A DNA stretch of 64,000 nt from Pseudomonas vranovensis DSM 16006 (GTDB lineage Bacteria > Pseudomonadota > Gammaproteobacteria > Pseudomonadales > Pseudomonadaceae), in assembly GCF_000425805.1 (NCBI RefSeq), contig NZ_AUED01000001.1:682001-746000 (forward strand), given 5' to 3'. Position 1 is the first letter of the stretch, and each line of letters begins with the position of its first letter. A program made the translations under genes and the position numbers. Positions 35,201 through 43,154 of the stretch are shown one piece after another. The notes beneath the pieces are model-generated. The model ran no database searches. It was not told where the DNA came from and saw nothing but the letters and a program-made list of their open reading frames with translations.

Positions 35201-35866
35201 GGGCCGGATGCAGCGCTGGACGACTTTGAAGCGTTTTTCGGACCCAGAGGCCGTTTGCAGCAGTTCCAGGATCAGTACTTGAAGGTATTTCTAAAGGACA
35301 ATCTGGACGCCTTGTACTCCCACAGCCGTAACGGCTACCTGGTTCGCACCGACGTCATTGAGCAGTTGGAGCTTGCTGATCGCATTCGCGAGACGTTTTT
35401 CGATCATCGGGGAAGCCTGAGTGTGCAGTTCAGCGTCGAACCATTGGGACTGAGCGCAAACCAGCGTACCAGTGTGCTGGACCTCGATGGCCAACTTGTC
35501 TCATACACCCATGGCCCCAGTATTATCACTGGCCTGATCTGGCCCAATACACTCAGTCAGCAGGTGCGCAGTAACCTGACCCTGATCAAGTTGAACGGTA
35601 ATAGCAGCAGTCTGGAGTTTCGTGGTCCCTGGTCGATGTTTCGTCTGCTCGGCCGCGGCAGTCTCAATGGTCGAACTGCAACCAGCGTCGATCTGAGCTT
35701 CAAGACCGGCGATGGCATGATGCGCTATCAATTGAGTTCTGAAAAAGCGTTGAATCCGATCACCCAGCGCCCATTCAAGGGTTTTGTACTGCCACGGACA
35801 CTGCTGCAGAGCTCCCACGGTGCCTTGGCGCAAAACGAGGCACCGTATTTGGGGCGTGCATTGTGA
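32225..35866 (+). CDS. tssM: T6SS membrane complex protein TssM (IcmF)
   Basis: A 1213-residue inner-membrane channel subunit. Two N-terminal TM helices (about 20-42 and 60-78), a cytoplasmic NTPase domain with Walker A 'GEENAGKSS' (about 138), a third TM near residue 475 (WVSSGLGVLAVAIGVATWQ), then a large periplasmic part ending in the TssJ-binding C-terminal domain. AGGAG precedes the ATG. Full length for the family; last gene of the plus-strand operon. Confidence 0.96.
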   Translation: MGKFRDYFKRWGLSALRRVTGVLPLMWVFGTVLLLVGIWWLGPQWTWREQQPLASMAHRSIVSLLAVLLPLLFWALLLRSRFRRLQGERRHEASVVADPCLPYVQAQEGALNRSLANFLDNAGGRRALYQLPWYLVLGEENAGKSSFITRSDQSFALTRVSKAQARSRADGELAYPVDWWIGNDAVIIDPPGELVAQAATEGNAQSAKAKTRPLLPPGTQARLWSHLLEWLARNRSRRALNGIVLVIDLSALLQSSPTQRIELAHVLRARLYELSSQLGSRLPLYVVLSKFDLIEGFDALFARLPVSVREQMLGFTFKLDAVTSFDAWLEECAAHYDHLLEVLEEHVLDCMGAITSTDQRQRLLSLQAQLIGLRPALLRFLTEALGSDRFTTPALVRGLYFSSVCQQGEINNAFVRAAAQPYKLAVPLSDTRPQVAPQVYFAQQVFRKVIYPEAGLAGDNVKVARSKRRLLWVSSGLGVLAVAIGVATWQRNFDGNRDKAMSVLAKSQEFSGRDIDTRIDPTARNLLAPLDQIRDAVSVYGDYRSAWPLVADAGLYQGKSIGPTVDQAYLTLLSRRFLPALASGVVDAMNAAPEGSEAQMAALRVYRMIEDKNNRRPHMVEEWMARQWQAAFPGQGQVQRDLMRHLQYALTYAEADLPQFRQQVAQVQHVLRKVPLPQRIYMTLKQQAQEQLHSGLDLRNEVGPAFNVVYQPLASPRDEPTSDAMLLAPLLTAKGYKDYFEPNSQGITDLAMVDQWALGERDRLDYSAVDQQALTERIRALYYADYVDSWRRALNQLAVTDFEDLAHGVSVLEHLTGPSAPLRRLLEVVRDNTVINLQLPVVEGQAAKALEVASLDVAHPHQAMGIRRAFSGLAELLAAKGDKPTNYDETLNAVMAVYDYAKAVQDSPDRGKAALSTVLNRFSMTAPDPISTLQRVATGLPEPINQHIRKVADQTAQVLVEEALRELEKRWESEVYSFFQQRLAGRYPFVASGPDAALDDFEAFFGPRGRLQQFQDQYLKVFLKDNLDALYSHSRNGYLVRTDVIEQLELADRIRETFFDHRGSLSVQFSVEPLGLSANQRTSVLDLDGQLVSYTHGPSIITGLIWPNTLSQQVRSNLTLIKLNGNSSSLEFRGPWSMFRLLGRGSLNGRTATSVDLSFKTGDGMMRYQLSSEKALNPITQRPFKGFVLPRTLLQSSHGALAQNEAPYLGRAL

Positions 35867-35947
35867 GGAGACGACGCTCAGGTAACGATGGATTCCAGGT
35901 TGCGACGTGTGCTCATATCCAGATCAATAAACCCACAGGAGTGAGTG

Positions 35948-36571
35948 ATGCTACGGATACTGGGCAAGGCTTCATCGATCAACGTGCGCAAGGTGCTGTG
36001 GACGTGCGCTGAATTGGACCTGGATTTCGAGCGCGAAGAGTGGGGCTCGGGCTTCCAGTCGACCCAGGACGAGGCCTTTCTGGCGCTCAACCCCAACGCA
36101 ATGGTGCCGGTGATCCAGGACGGCGATTTTGTGTTGTGGGAGTCCAACAGCATCATCCGCTACCTGGCTAATCGCTATGGCGGTGAGCACCTGTATCCCA
36201 CCGCGCCACAGTTGCGGGCGCGGGTTGACCAATGGATGGACTGGCAGGCCACCGACCTCAATGGTGCATGGCGCTATGCCTTTCTCTCGCGGGTTCGCCA
36301 GTCGCCCGCGCATCAGGACCCGGAAGCCCTTGCGGCGGCCTGCCGCAATTGGGCGCGCAACATGACGATTCTCGATCGCCAGCTGGAGCGCACCGGTGCG
36401 TATGTCAGTGGCGATACCTTCAGCCTGGCCGATATCCCCATTGGGCTGTCGGTCAATCGCTGGTTTCAGACCCCGATCGAGCATCCTCCGCTTCCCGCCG
36501 TGCAGGCCTACTACGACCGCTTGAATGCGCGTGAAGGCTACCGATTGCATGGGCGTAACGGCACGCCTTGA
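35948..36571 (+). CDS. Glutathione S-transferase family protein
   Basis: A 207-residue GST. The N-terminal thioredoxin-like domain opens [22 protein letters not shown] and has '[27 protein letters not shown]', with the conserved Pro and the ES motif that binds glutathione. The helical C-domain has '[15 protein letters not shown]'. AGGAG (35937-35941) favours the ATG at 35948 over the GTG three bases earlier. Substrate unknown. It ends four bases from the convergent beta-lactamase gene. Confidence 0.92.
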   Translation: MLRILGKASSINVRKVLWTCAELDLDFEREEWGSGFQSTQDEAFLALNPNAMVPVIQDGDFVLWESNSIIRYLANRYGGEHLYPTAPQLRARVDQWMDWQATDLNGAWRYAFLSRVRQSPAHQDPEALAAACRNWARNMTILDRQLERTGAYVSGDTFSLADIPIGLSVNRWFQTPIEHPPLPAVQAYYDRLNAREGYRLHGRNGTP

Positions 36572-36575
36572 GGCC

Positions 36576-37745
36576 CTAGCGGTCCACTGCGCCGAGAATC
36601 GCGTGGGCCGCTTTTATTCGCTCGGCGTTGGGGTAGTTCTTGTTCGCCAGCAGCACAATGGCGATGTTCTTCGACGGAACAAACGCGACATAGGCGCCGA
36701 ATCCATTGGTCGAGCCTGTCTTGTTCAGCCAGGTGTCGGGCTGCGGGACGCGGATGGGCTTGAGCCAGGTTACCGGCTGCGGCTGCAGCGCCATTTCGTT
36801 TGTGTTGCCCTTGAGCAGTTGATCAAGGGAAACGGGATAGCGATACATTTCCCAGCCCAGACCTTGAATCATTTCACCGACCCGGTAGTAGCCGGTCTGG
36901 GTAATCGCCAGGGTACGCTCCAACACCGGGCTCTGGGCCTTCGGCCGCATGTTCAGTTCCAGATAGTGCAGCAGATCGGCCGATGTGGTTTTCAAACCAT
37001 AGGCTTCGGCGTCCAGCGGCCCCGGGCCGACGCGCACCGGCTGATCGTCCTTGTTGTAGCCCTGGGCATAGTGGCTCAGTTGCTCTGTGGGTACCTGGAT
37101 GAAAGTGTGCTGCAAGCCCATTTGCGGCAGCAGCTGTTTTTGCATGAGGTCTGCGAACGGGGCATTCAGGCTCCGGGCGGCGAGGTAGCCGAACAAACCC
37201 AGGCTGGGGTTGGAGTACAACCGATGGGTGCCGGGTGCATAGTCGGCTTTCCAATGGGTGTAATAGCCGAGTAGGTCGGACGGGGCCTTGACTTCGTCGG
37301 GAAATTGCAACGGCAAGCCGCCGGCACTGTAGGTGCCCAAGTTGAGCAAGGTGATGCCATCGAGCGCGGTGCCCTTGAGTGCCGGCCAGTGCTTGCTGGC
37401 CGTGTCGCTGAGCGACAGCGCACCGCTGGCCTGGGCGAAACCTGCCAGGGTGGCGGTGAAGGTCTTGCTCACCGAGCCGATTTCGAACAGGGTGTCGGCG
37501 GTTACTGGCTGCTCGGTTTGCTTGGATGCAACGCCAAAGTTGAAGTAGTGCTGTTTGCCCTCTACCGAGATTGCCACTGCCATGCCTGCAATTGCCTGTT
37601 GCTGCATCAGCGGGCGGATAGCAGCACTGACGGTCGATTCGAGTTGGGCATCGGCCAGCGGTGCAGCCAGCGCGGGGGCTGCAACGATCATCAGGGTGGC
37701 AGCGGCCAGGATCGCCGGCATGGCCCGGGTTCTATCGTGTTCCAT
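36576..37745 (-). CDS. ampC: Class C (AmpC-type) beta-lactamase
   Basis: A 389-residue serine beta-lactamase. The signal peptide 'AMPAILAAATLMIVAAPALAAP' is followed by class C motifs SVSK (active serine), YSN in 'HRLYSNPSLG', and KTG in 'LNKTGSTNGFG'. The start at 37745 gives GAGG nine bases upstream and a normal class C length; it lies 14 bases inside the 3' end of the AraC gene, so the two may be co-transcribed. No ampR-type LysR gene is adjacent, which is unlike the inducible P. aeruginosa ampC. Confidence 0.92.
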   Translation of the reverse strand: MEHDRTRAMPAILAAATLMIVAAPALAAPLADAQLESTVSAAIRPLMQQQAIAGMAVAISVEGKQHYFNFGVASKQTEQPVTADTLFEIGSVSKTFTATLAGFAQASGALSLSDTASKHWPALKGTALDGITLLNLGTYSAGGLPLQFPDEVKAPSDLLGYYTHWKADYAPGTHRLYSNPSLGLFGYLAARSLNAPFADLMQKQLLPQMGLQHTFIQVPTEQLSHYAQGYNKDDQPVRVGPGPLDAEAYGLKTTSADLLHYLELNMRPKAQSPVLERTLAITQTGYYRVGEMIQGLGWEMYRYPVSLDQLLKGNTNEMALQPQPVTWLKPIRVPQPDTWLNKTGSTNGFGAYVAFVPSKNIAIVLLANKNYPNAERIKAAHAILGAVDR

Positions 37746-38574
37746 CTGACAAGGCCTCATGTGTAGCGATTTCGGTGGATTGAGTGCGAAAGAACGCTCC
37801 CGGTGGCAAACCGAACTGTTTGCCGAAGGCAGCAATGAAGGCCGACAGCGAATCGTAGCCGCACGCGAGGGCGACATCGGTTACCCGCTCGCCGCGCTCC
37901 AGCGCCGGTAGCGCGCTCAACAGGCGCATGCGTTGGCGCCAGAGGCGAAAACTCAGGCCTGTCTCGCGCTGGAACAGGCGGCTCAGTGTCTTTTCCGACA
38001 CCCCTTCACGCAATGCCCAGTCGTTGAGTCCGGTCGACGCATCAGGTTGTGCCTGAAGGTGGGCACACAAGGCGCGCAGTCGGCTGTCGTGGGGCAGGGG
38101 CAGCATCAGGTGCTGCTCTGCCGCTGCTTGCAGTTGATCGACCAATACCTGCACCAGGCGGCCATCGGCACCCTGCAGGTCGTAATGCACGGGCAGTTCG
38201 CTGAAGGTGCGGATCAACTCGCGCAACAGCGGGTTGATCGCGAGCACCCGGCATTGCGTGGTCGACCAGTCGCTGGGCGCGTGTTCCAGATAGAGGCTGC
38301 GCAGGTGGGTGTCGTCGGCGCAGCTGACGCGGTGCTGGACTTGTGCCGGCACCCATACCGCCCGCTGTGGCGGGACGAGGTAGAAGCTGTCGTCCGTGTG
38401 CACTTCGAGCACGCCGCCAATGGCATGGGACAACTGCCCCCAGGGGTGCGCGTGGCGGTACCCCAGGACGATGTTCGGTAACGTCTGGCGGTGGCCATAG
38501 ACCGGGCGCGGCAGCTGGGTCAGGTGTTCGAGCGCCTGGGGCTCGGGGAGGTTGGGTTGTCCGTTTGGCGACAC
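37732..38574 (-). CDS. AraC-family regulator with cupin sensor
   Basis: A 280-residue protein with an N-terminal cupin-like domain ('HAHPWGQLSHAIGGVLEVHTDDSFYLVPPQRAVWVPAQVQHRV') and a C-terminal AraC double HTH ('REGVSEKTLSRLFQRETGLSFRLWRQRMRLL', 'VTDVALACGYDSLSAFIAAFGKQFGLPPGAFF'). The start appears to be GTG 38574; no in-frame ATG is near and no strong ribosome site is seen. It overlaps ampC downstream and is divergent from the BASS transporter, so either may be its target. Confidence 0.88.
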   Translation of the reverse strand: MSPNGQPNLPEPQALEHLTQLPRPVYGHRQTLPNIVLGYRHAHPWGQLSHAIGGVLEVHTDDSFYLVPPQRAVWVPAQVQHRVSCADDTHLRSLYLEHAPSDWSTTQCRVLAINPLLRELIRTFSELPVHYDLQGADGRLVQVLVDQLQAAAEQHLMLPLPHDSRLRALCAHLQAQPDASTGLNDWALREGVSEKTLSRLFQRETGLSFRLWRQRMRLLSALPALERGERVTDVALACGYDSLSAFIAAFGKQFGLPPGAFFRTQSTEIATHEALSDGTR

Positions 38575-38653
38575 TGCGGGGGTTCTGGCGTTAGTGAAGA
38601 ATGTGCGTAGACCTTATCGTCTGCCGCGCCACAATAACAAGTCGGGATCGACC

Positions 38654-39655
38654 ATGAAGTACCTGCGGATGCTGTTCGACAATTTCACCCTGGCCCTGCT
38701 CGGGGTGATCCTCATTGCCACCTTGTTGCCCTGCGAAGGCACCGGTGCCGTGCTGTTCGGCGGGCTGACCAACCTGGCTATCGGCCTGCTGTTCTTCCTC
38801 CACGGCGCCAAACTGTCACGCGAGGCCGTGGCTGCCGGCGCTGGGCACTGGCGCCTGCATTTGTTGGTATTTGCCTGCACGTTCGTGATGTTTCCGCTGC
38901 TGGGCTTGGCACTCAAGCCGCTGTTCTTGCCGCTGGTGGGTGATGAACTGTACCTGGGCGTGCTCTACCTCTGTGCGTTGCCGGCGACGGTGCAATCGGC
39001 CATTGCCTTCACTTCGCTGGCCCGTGGCAACGTACCGGCAGCCATCTGCAGTGCGGCGGCCTCCAGCTTGCTCGGTATTGCACTGACGCCCTTGCTGGTG
39101 GTGCTGTTGATGGGCGTGGAGGGTGATACCGGCTCTAGCCTGGATGCGGTGTTCAAGATTGTCCTGCAGTTGCTGGTGCCCTTTGTTGCCGGGCAACTGG
39201 CGCGGCGCTGGATCGGCCACTGGGTGGCGCGCAATGCACGCTGGCTCAAGGTCGTCGATCAGGGGTCGATCCTGCTGGTGGTCTACACCGCTTTCAGCGA
39301 TGCGGTGGTCAGCGGCCTGTGGCATTCGGTGGCGCCGCTGCGCCTGGCTGGCCTGGTGCTGGTCTGCTGCCTGCTGCTGGCGGTGGTGTTGTGGTGTACG
39401 GCTGCGCTGGGGCGGTGGTTGGGCTTCAGTGTCGAAGATCGCATTACCATTCTGTTTGCCGGCTCGAAAAAGAGCATGGCCACTGGCGTGCCGATGGCCC
39501 AGGTGCTGTTTGTCGGCGGTGGTATCGGCGCGATGATCCTGCCCTTGATGATCTTCCACCAGATTCAACTGATGGTGTGCGCAGTCCTGGCCCAGCGCTA
39601 CGCCGCCCGCACGGACGAGCCGTCAGCCGCGCAGGCGAATCAACCCTTGCTGTAG
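38654..39655 (+). CDS. Bile acid:sodium symporter (BASS/SBF-like, YfeH type)
   Basis: A 333-residue protein with about ten TM segments. The SBF-like core has 'CALPATVQSAIAFTSLARGNVPAAICSAAASSLLGIALTPLLV' and 'FAGSKKSMATGVPMAQVLF', the paired crossover motifs that form the ion/substrate site. It probably imports an organic anion with Na+; the substrate is unknown. Start at ATG 38654; the upstream frame overlaps the divergent AraC gene. Confidence 0.88.
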   Translation: MKYLRMLFDNFTLALLGVILIATLLPCEGTGAVLFGGLTNLAIGLLFFLHGAKLSREAVAAGAGHWRLHLLVFACTFVMFPLLGLALKPLFLPLVGDELYLGVLYLCALPATVQSAIAFTSLARGNVPAAICSAAASSLLGIALTPLLVVLLMGVEGDTGSSLDAVFKIVLQLLVPFVAGQLARRWIGHWVARNARWLKVVDQGSILLVVYTAFSDAVVSGLWHSVAPLRLAGLVLVCCLLLAVVLWCTAALGRWLGFSVEDRITILFAGSKKSMATGVPMAQVLFVGGGIGAMILPLMIFHQIQLMVCAVLAQRYAARTDEPSAAQANQPLL

Positions 39656-39681
39656 AGCAACGTAGTGCGGACAGGCAAGGT

Positions 39682-39714
39682 GGTAACGATATAGTGTTAC
39701 ATTATGCCGTTACC
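39682..39714 (+). promoter_or_regulatory. Operator-like triple GTAAC/GTTAC array
   Basis: GTAAC (39683-39687), GTTAC (39696-39700) and GTTAC (39709-39713) start exactly 13 bases apart. The outer pair extends to GGTAACG and CGTTACC as an inverted repeat. A TATAGT -10-like hexamer (39690-39695) lies inside, so a repressor here would block transcription. It favours the later start codon (39734) for the next gene. Confidence 0.45.
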
Positions 39715-39733
39715 CTTTGCCGTGAGCCTGCAT

Positions 39734-40873
39734 ATGCCCCCCAGCCAATCCCGTCTGCAATCGATCGACGCCTTGCGTGGCCTGGTGATGTTGTTCATGT
39801 TGCTCGACCATGTGCGCGAGACGTTCTTCCTGCATCGCCAAGTCAGCGACCCGATGGACGCGCTGACTATCGCCCCCGAACTGTTCTTCACCCGTTTGCT
39901 CAGCGCCCTGTGCGCCCCGGTGTTCATCTTCCTGACCGGCCTGTCGGCCTGGCTCTACAGCCAGAAGCACAGCCGTGCCGACACCTCGCTGTTCTTGCTC
40001 AAGCGCGGGGTGTTTCTGGTGATGCTGGAGCTGACCCTGGTCAACCTGGCCTGGAATGGCACCTTGCTGCCGCAGACCTTGTGGCTGCAAGTGATCTGGT
40101 GCATTGGCGTCTGCATGATCGTGCTGGCGGCGGCCTTGCATCTTCCGCGCGCGGCGGTACTGGTAATCGGCACCGTGATTGTGGGAGGACACAACGTGCT
40201 CGATGCGCTGGTGCTGCCCCCCGATTCACCCTGGTTCGCGCCGTGGGCGATCCTGCACCAGCGAGACTTCATCGACCTGGGCATTACCCGCGCGCGCACC
40301 ACCTACCCGGTATTGCCCTGGATTGGCGTGATTCTGCTGGGTTGGGGGATCGGCCCCTGGTTTGCGCAAACCAGAGGGGCGAGGCGCCGCCTTGCGCTGC
40401 TGACAGGGTGGGGGCTTGGTTTGCTGGCGGCGTTTGTCGCATTGCGCCTGCTCAATGGCTACGGCGACCAGCCCTGGGTGGCCACGGGTGATGCCGTGCG
40501 TACCACCATGAGTTTCCTCAGTGCGCGCAAATACCCACCTTCGTTGATGTTCCTGCTGCCCACCCTGGGGATGTGCCTGGTACTGCTGGCGCTATTGGAG
40601 CGCTATCAAGCCCGGCGCTGGGTGCCGGTGCTGGCGCTGTTCGGCGCCGCGCCGATGTTTTTCTACCTGCTGCATCTGTATGTACTCAAGGCCCTGTATC
40701 TGTTGGCAGTGGCCGGGTGGGGCCTGAATCAAGGGCAGTACTTTGGTTTTGATCAGGTCAGTGGCGTATGGCTCTGCAGCCTGGTGCTGGCGTTGCTGCT
40801 GTATGCCCCGACGCGCTGGTTCGCGGCGTTGAAACAGCGGCGTCGTGACATTGTCTGGCTCAAGTACTTCTGA
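39734..40873 (+). CDS. Acyltransferase-like membrane protein (DUF1624/HGSNAT-like)
   Basis: A 379-residue polytopic membrane protein with about ten TM helices. N-terminal 'RLQSIDALRGLVMLFMLLDHVRETFF' is the family signature (hydrophobic 'R..sID.lRG..m..m..DH'), and 'FTRLLSALCAPVFIFLTGLSAWLY' follows. The family is related to acetyl-CoA-dependent transmembrane N-acetyltransferases; the substrate is unknown. An ATG at 39704 is in frame but lies within the operator/promoter region, so 39734 is preferred. Confidence 0.8.
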   Translation: MPPSQSRLQSIDALRGLVMLFMLLDHVRETFFLHRQVSDPMDALTIAPELFFTRLLSALCAPVFIFLTGLSAWLYSQKHSRADTSLFLLKRGVFLVMLELTLVNLAWNGTLLPQTLWLQVIWCIGVCMIVLAAALHLPRAAVLVIGTVIVGGHNVLDALVLPPDSPWFAPWAILHQRDFIDLGITRARTTYPVLPWIGVILLGWGIGPWFAQTRGARRRLALLTGWGLGLLAAFVALRLLNGYGDQPWVATGDAVRTTMSFLSARKYPPSLMFLLPTLGMCLVLLALLERYQARRWVPVLALFGAAPMFFYLLHLYVLKALYLLAVAGWGLNQGQYFGFDQVSGVWLCSLVLALLLYAPTRWFAALKQRRRDIVWLKYF

Positions 40874-40880
40874 GCCACCG

Positions 40881-41606
40881 TCAATCATGGCAGCAATGGG
40901 AGGTGTCGCTTGCCCCTTCATAGCGGTCGTGATGGCGGACCCAGTCCATGGTGCCTTCCTCGTTGCGGCCCTTGGGCATCAGGTCGAGGAAGTTGTAGGC
41001 GCCCACCAGGATATCCAGGCCACGCGCGTAGCTGGAATAGGTATGGAAAATCGTGCCGTCGGCATCGCGATAGAACACGCTCAGGCCCGGCAGTTCGGTT
41101 TCCTCGCCCGAGTAGGGTTCGTAGTTGTACTGACTGTTGCCGTCGTCGCTGACGCTGACACCGAAGGCCTGGTTGAAGTGGCTGCCATGGGACGAGACCC
41201 AGGGAAACTTCCAGCCCATGCGTTGCTTGAAGCCCTGGAACTCGGCAAAGGGCGCGCGGGATACGGCTACCAGTGACACATCGTGATGAGCGAGGTGCAG
41301 GTTGGCGCCGTCGAAATGATCGGCCAGGAACGAGCAGCCGCCGCAGCCTTCGTCCCAGCCGTCGGCGAACATGAAGTGGTACACCAGCAATTGGCTGCGA
41401 CCGGCGAACAGGTCAGCCAGGCTCATTCGGCCTTGCGGGCCTTCAAAACTGAAGTCCTGATCGACCCGGACCCAGGGCAGGGCGCGGCGGGCCTTGCTCA
41501 ACTCGTCGCGCTGGTGGGTCAGGGCTTTTTCGTGCAGTAGCAGCTGGCGGCGGGCGGCGAGCCACTCGCTACGCGAGACCACCTGGGGGTTGTGGTAGTT
41601 GTCCAT
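40881..41606 (-). CDS. DUF899 thioredoxin-like protein
   Basis: A 241-residue protein starting MDNYHNPQVVSRSEWLAARR, with the family core 'FAGRSQLLVYHFMFADGWDEGCGGCSFLADH' and 'LHLAHHDVSLVAVSRAPFAEFQGFKQRMGWKFPWVSS' region. Fold and CxxC-like Cys cluster (CGGCS) resemble peroxiredoxin/thioredoxin-like proteins; the activity is not established. The C-terminus HCCHD might bind metal. Convergent with the acyltransferase-like gene (7 bases apart). Confidence 0.85.
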   Translation of the reverse strand: MDNYHNPQVVSRSEWLAARRQLLLHEKALTHQRDELSKARRALPWVRVDQDFSFEGPQGRMSLADLFAGRSQLLVYHFMFADGWDEGCGGCSFLADHFDGANLHLAHHDVSLVAVSRAPFAEFQGFKQRMGWKFPWVSSHGSHFNQAFGVSVSDDGNSQYNYEPYSGEETELPGLSVFYRDADGTIFHTYSSYARGLDILVGAYNFLDLMPKGRNEEGTMDWVRHHDRYEGASDTSHCCHD

Positions 41607-41735
41607 GGGTACGCTCCGGTGGGGGAATGTACTGATGGTCGTTTGCGGGAAGGATGAATCGACATCGCGGGATCGGGGACTGATGAACGGTTCCAGAGGA
41701 CACCACGACCTTGCACAGCATCTGTTGGCGAACAT

Positions 41736-42866
41736 TCACAGTCGATAGCCACCCCCGGCAGCCCCTTCGTGCAACGCAGCCTGCAGATGCGCATACAGTG
41801 CATTGGCTTCCTCCGTTGCAATGGACCTGGAGCTATCGCGCAACACTACCCGAAGCAGCACATTCTCCTGGCCCGGCAGCAGCCCCAGGCGTTCGATGGC
41901 CTGGCTGGGAAGCTCATCCACCGACCAGCGTCCCTTGACCTGCATTTCTTCGATCCAGCCGGCCTTGTCCGCGGCTGCGTGCAGCATCTTCTCTGTCAGC
42001 GCTTCTTCTGTCTGGCCGGGTGTGACGGCAAGCGAAATATCCCGTGTGATCGACGGCAAGCGTGAAACCGGTTTCCACGGCAGCAAGTCATGCATCTGCG
42101 CGCGGACCCTTGGATGCTCATCACGCAGCAGGCGAATATCGGGAATGCCCTTGCGAAGCATGGTCAGTCGGTCCAGGCCCATCCCCAGGGCCAGCCCGCC
42201 ATGTGTGCTTGAGTCGATGTTCAGCCGATTGAGGAGTGAGGTGGCAATGCAGCCACACTCAAGGACTTCGACAGGCTGCCCTTGCGTCAGCAGGTTCACC
42301 TCGATCCCTCCGTCGGTGTAGTGATGCGGGCTATCGCTATGGGTCCAGGCCGCATCAGGCACAGCGATCTTCACGATATCCCCGACCATTCGCAGCAGCT
42401 CAGAGCGAGATGACAGGCAAGGATCACCCAAGACCCAGATGTCCATTTGATGAGGTTCGGCACAGTGCCAGCGATCGCGGGTATCACGCCTGAAGGTGAT
42501 GCCCGGGGCGGCGATCATCAGGGTTTCACCCGGCTTCCTGGCCTGTGCCGCGGCCTGCAGTGCCGGTGGGATCTGGCTGGTGGTCTGGGTGCGCAGCAAC
42601 GAGCGGTCGTCGACCCAGCGCGTATGGGCGCTGCCCAAGGTTGTTTCGTCCGGGCTGTACCCCAGCAAGCCGTAGTTGTCTTGCGCGGACACGATGCGCG
42701 GGCCGGTGACCTGCTGTGCTGCTGGCCAACCCAACAACTTCAAGCCGCTGACGATCTCGCTCATCAAGAGGTAAATGGCGTGAGGGGTAGGAGTGGCTTC
42801 TGTCAGGTCGCTTAGTCCGAGCGCTTGATTGAGTTTTTCGTTGGGAATGAAGTTTTTTATAGGCAT
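41736..42866 (-). CDS. Stand-alone PheS-like synthetase with FDX-ACB domain
   Basis: A 376-residue class II aminoacyl-tRNA-synthetase-like protein. The catalytic core (about 25-265) shows 'SLLRTQTTSQ' (PheS: LLRTHTS), motif 2 'ITFRRDTRDRWHCAEPHQMD' (125-142) and motif 3 'GLALGMGLDRLTML' (224-237). Residues about 268-376 form a ferredoxin-fold anticodon-binding domain (PSITRDISLAV ... EEANALYAHLQ), normally found at the end of PheT. This single-chain layout resembles mitochondrial PheRS, not the bacterial two-subunit enzyme. Possible roles: amino-acid activation for a small molecule or peptide, or a resistance copy of PheRS. Divergent from the peptide/M29-like unit; the start region is AT-rich. 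Confidence 0.85.
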   Translation of the reverse strand: MPIKNFIPNEKLNQALGLSDLTEATPTPHAIYLLMSEIVSGLKLLGWPAAQQVTGPRIVSAQDNYGLLGYSPDETTLGSAHTRWVDDRSLLRTQTTSQIPPALQAAAQARKPGETLMIAAPGITFRRDTRDRWHCAEPHQMDIWVLGDPCLSSRSELLRMVGDIVKIAVPDAAWTHSDSPHHYTDGGIEVNLLTQGQPVEVLECGCIATSLLNRLNIDSSTHGGLALGMGLDRLTMLRKGIPDIRLLRDEHPRVRAQMHDLLPWKPVSRLPSITRDISLAVTPGQTEEALTEKMLHAAADKAGWIEEMQVKGRWSVDELPSQAIERLGLLPGQENVLLRVVLRDSSRSIATEEANALYAHLQAALHEGAAGGGYRL

Positions 42867-43034
42867 GTAGAACCTGTGCGAACTTTATTTGAATGGTGAG
42901 TTGTTTGGTTGTTTCGGTTGAACAATCTAGGTCTCCGGATACTGAATGGCAACGGAGGGGCGTAAAAAAGGAAGTTTCGTTCAGAAAGGTACTACATGTT
43001 TTTCGTGGGTGCGCTTAGTCAGCTGGCTGATTCG

Positions 43035-43053
43035 ATTTTGTAAATAACAAAAT
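43035..43053. repeat. Inverted repeat ATTTTGT / ACAAAAT
   Basis: ATTTTGT (43035-43041) and ACAAAAT (43047-43053) flank a 5-base spacer in the AT-rich gap between the PheS-like gene and the peptide ORF. It is operator-sized; it could also be a weak RNA hairpin. A 15-codon ORF with a ribosome-like site (42996-43043) ends in it, but that ORF may be chance. Nothing else gene-like is visible in 42867-43154. Confidence 0.35.
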
Positions 43054-43097
43054 GAAATACATATTGCCTGGGAAGTGCTTGCTTGCCCGTCGGGGTC

Positions 43098-43113
43098 GTA
43101 CTAAATCTAGTAC
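43098..43113. promoter_or_regulatory. 16-bp palindrome upstream of the peptide ORF
   Basis: GTACTA (43098-43103) and TAGTAC (43108-43113) around AATC form a perfect dyad 42 bases upstream of the peptide start. A third half-site GTACTA lies at 42989-42994. TACTAA within it could serve as a -10, so a bound regulator would control the peptide operon. Regulator unknown. Confidence 0.45.
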
Positions 43114-43154
43114 CACCTCTCGCTGTGAGGGGCTTTCAAAGGGAGATCGTAGTT

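Noticed and set aside
42996..43043. 15-codon ORF (MFFVGALSQLADSIL) with AAAGG upstream
   Set aside because: Too short to support alone; no hairpin set or codon pattern typical of an attenuator leader. Kept only as a note.
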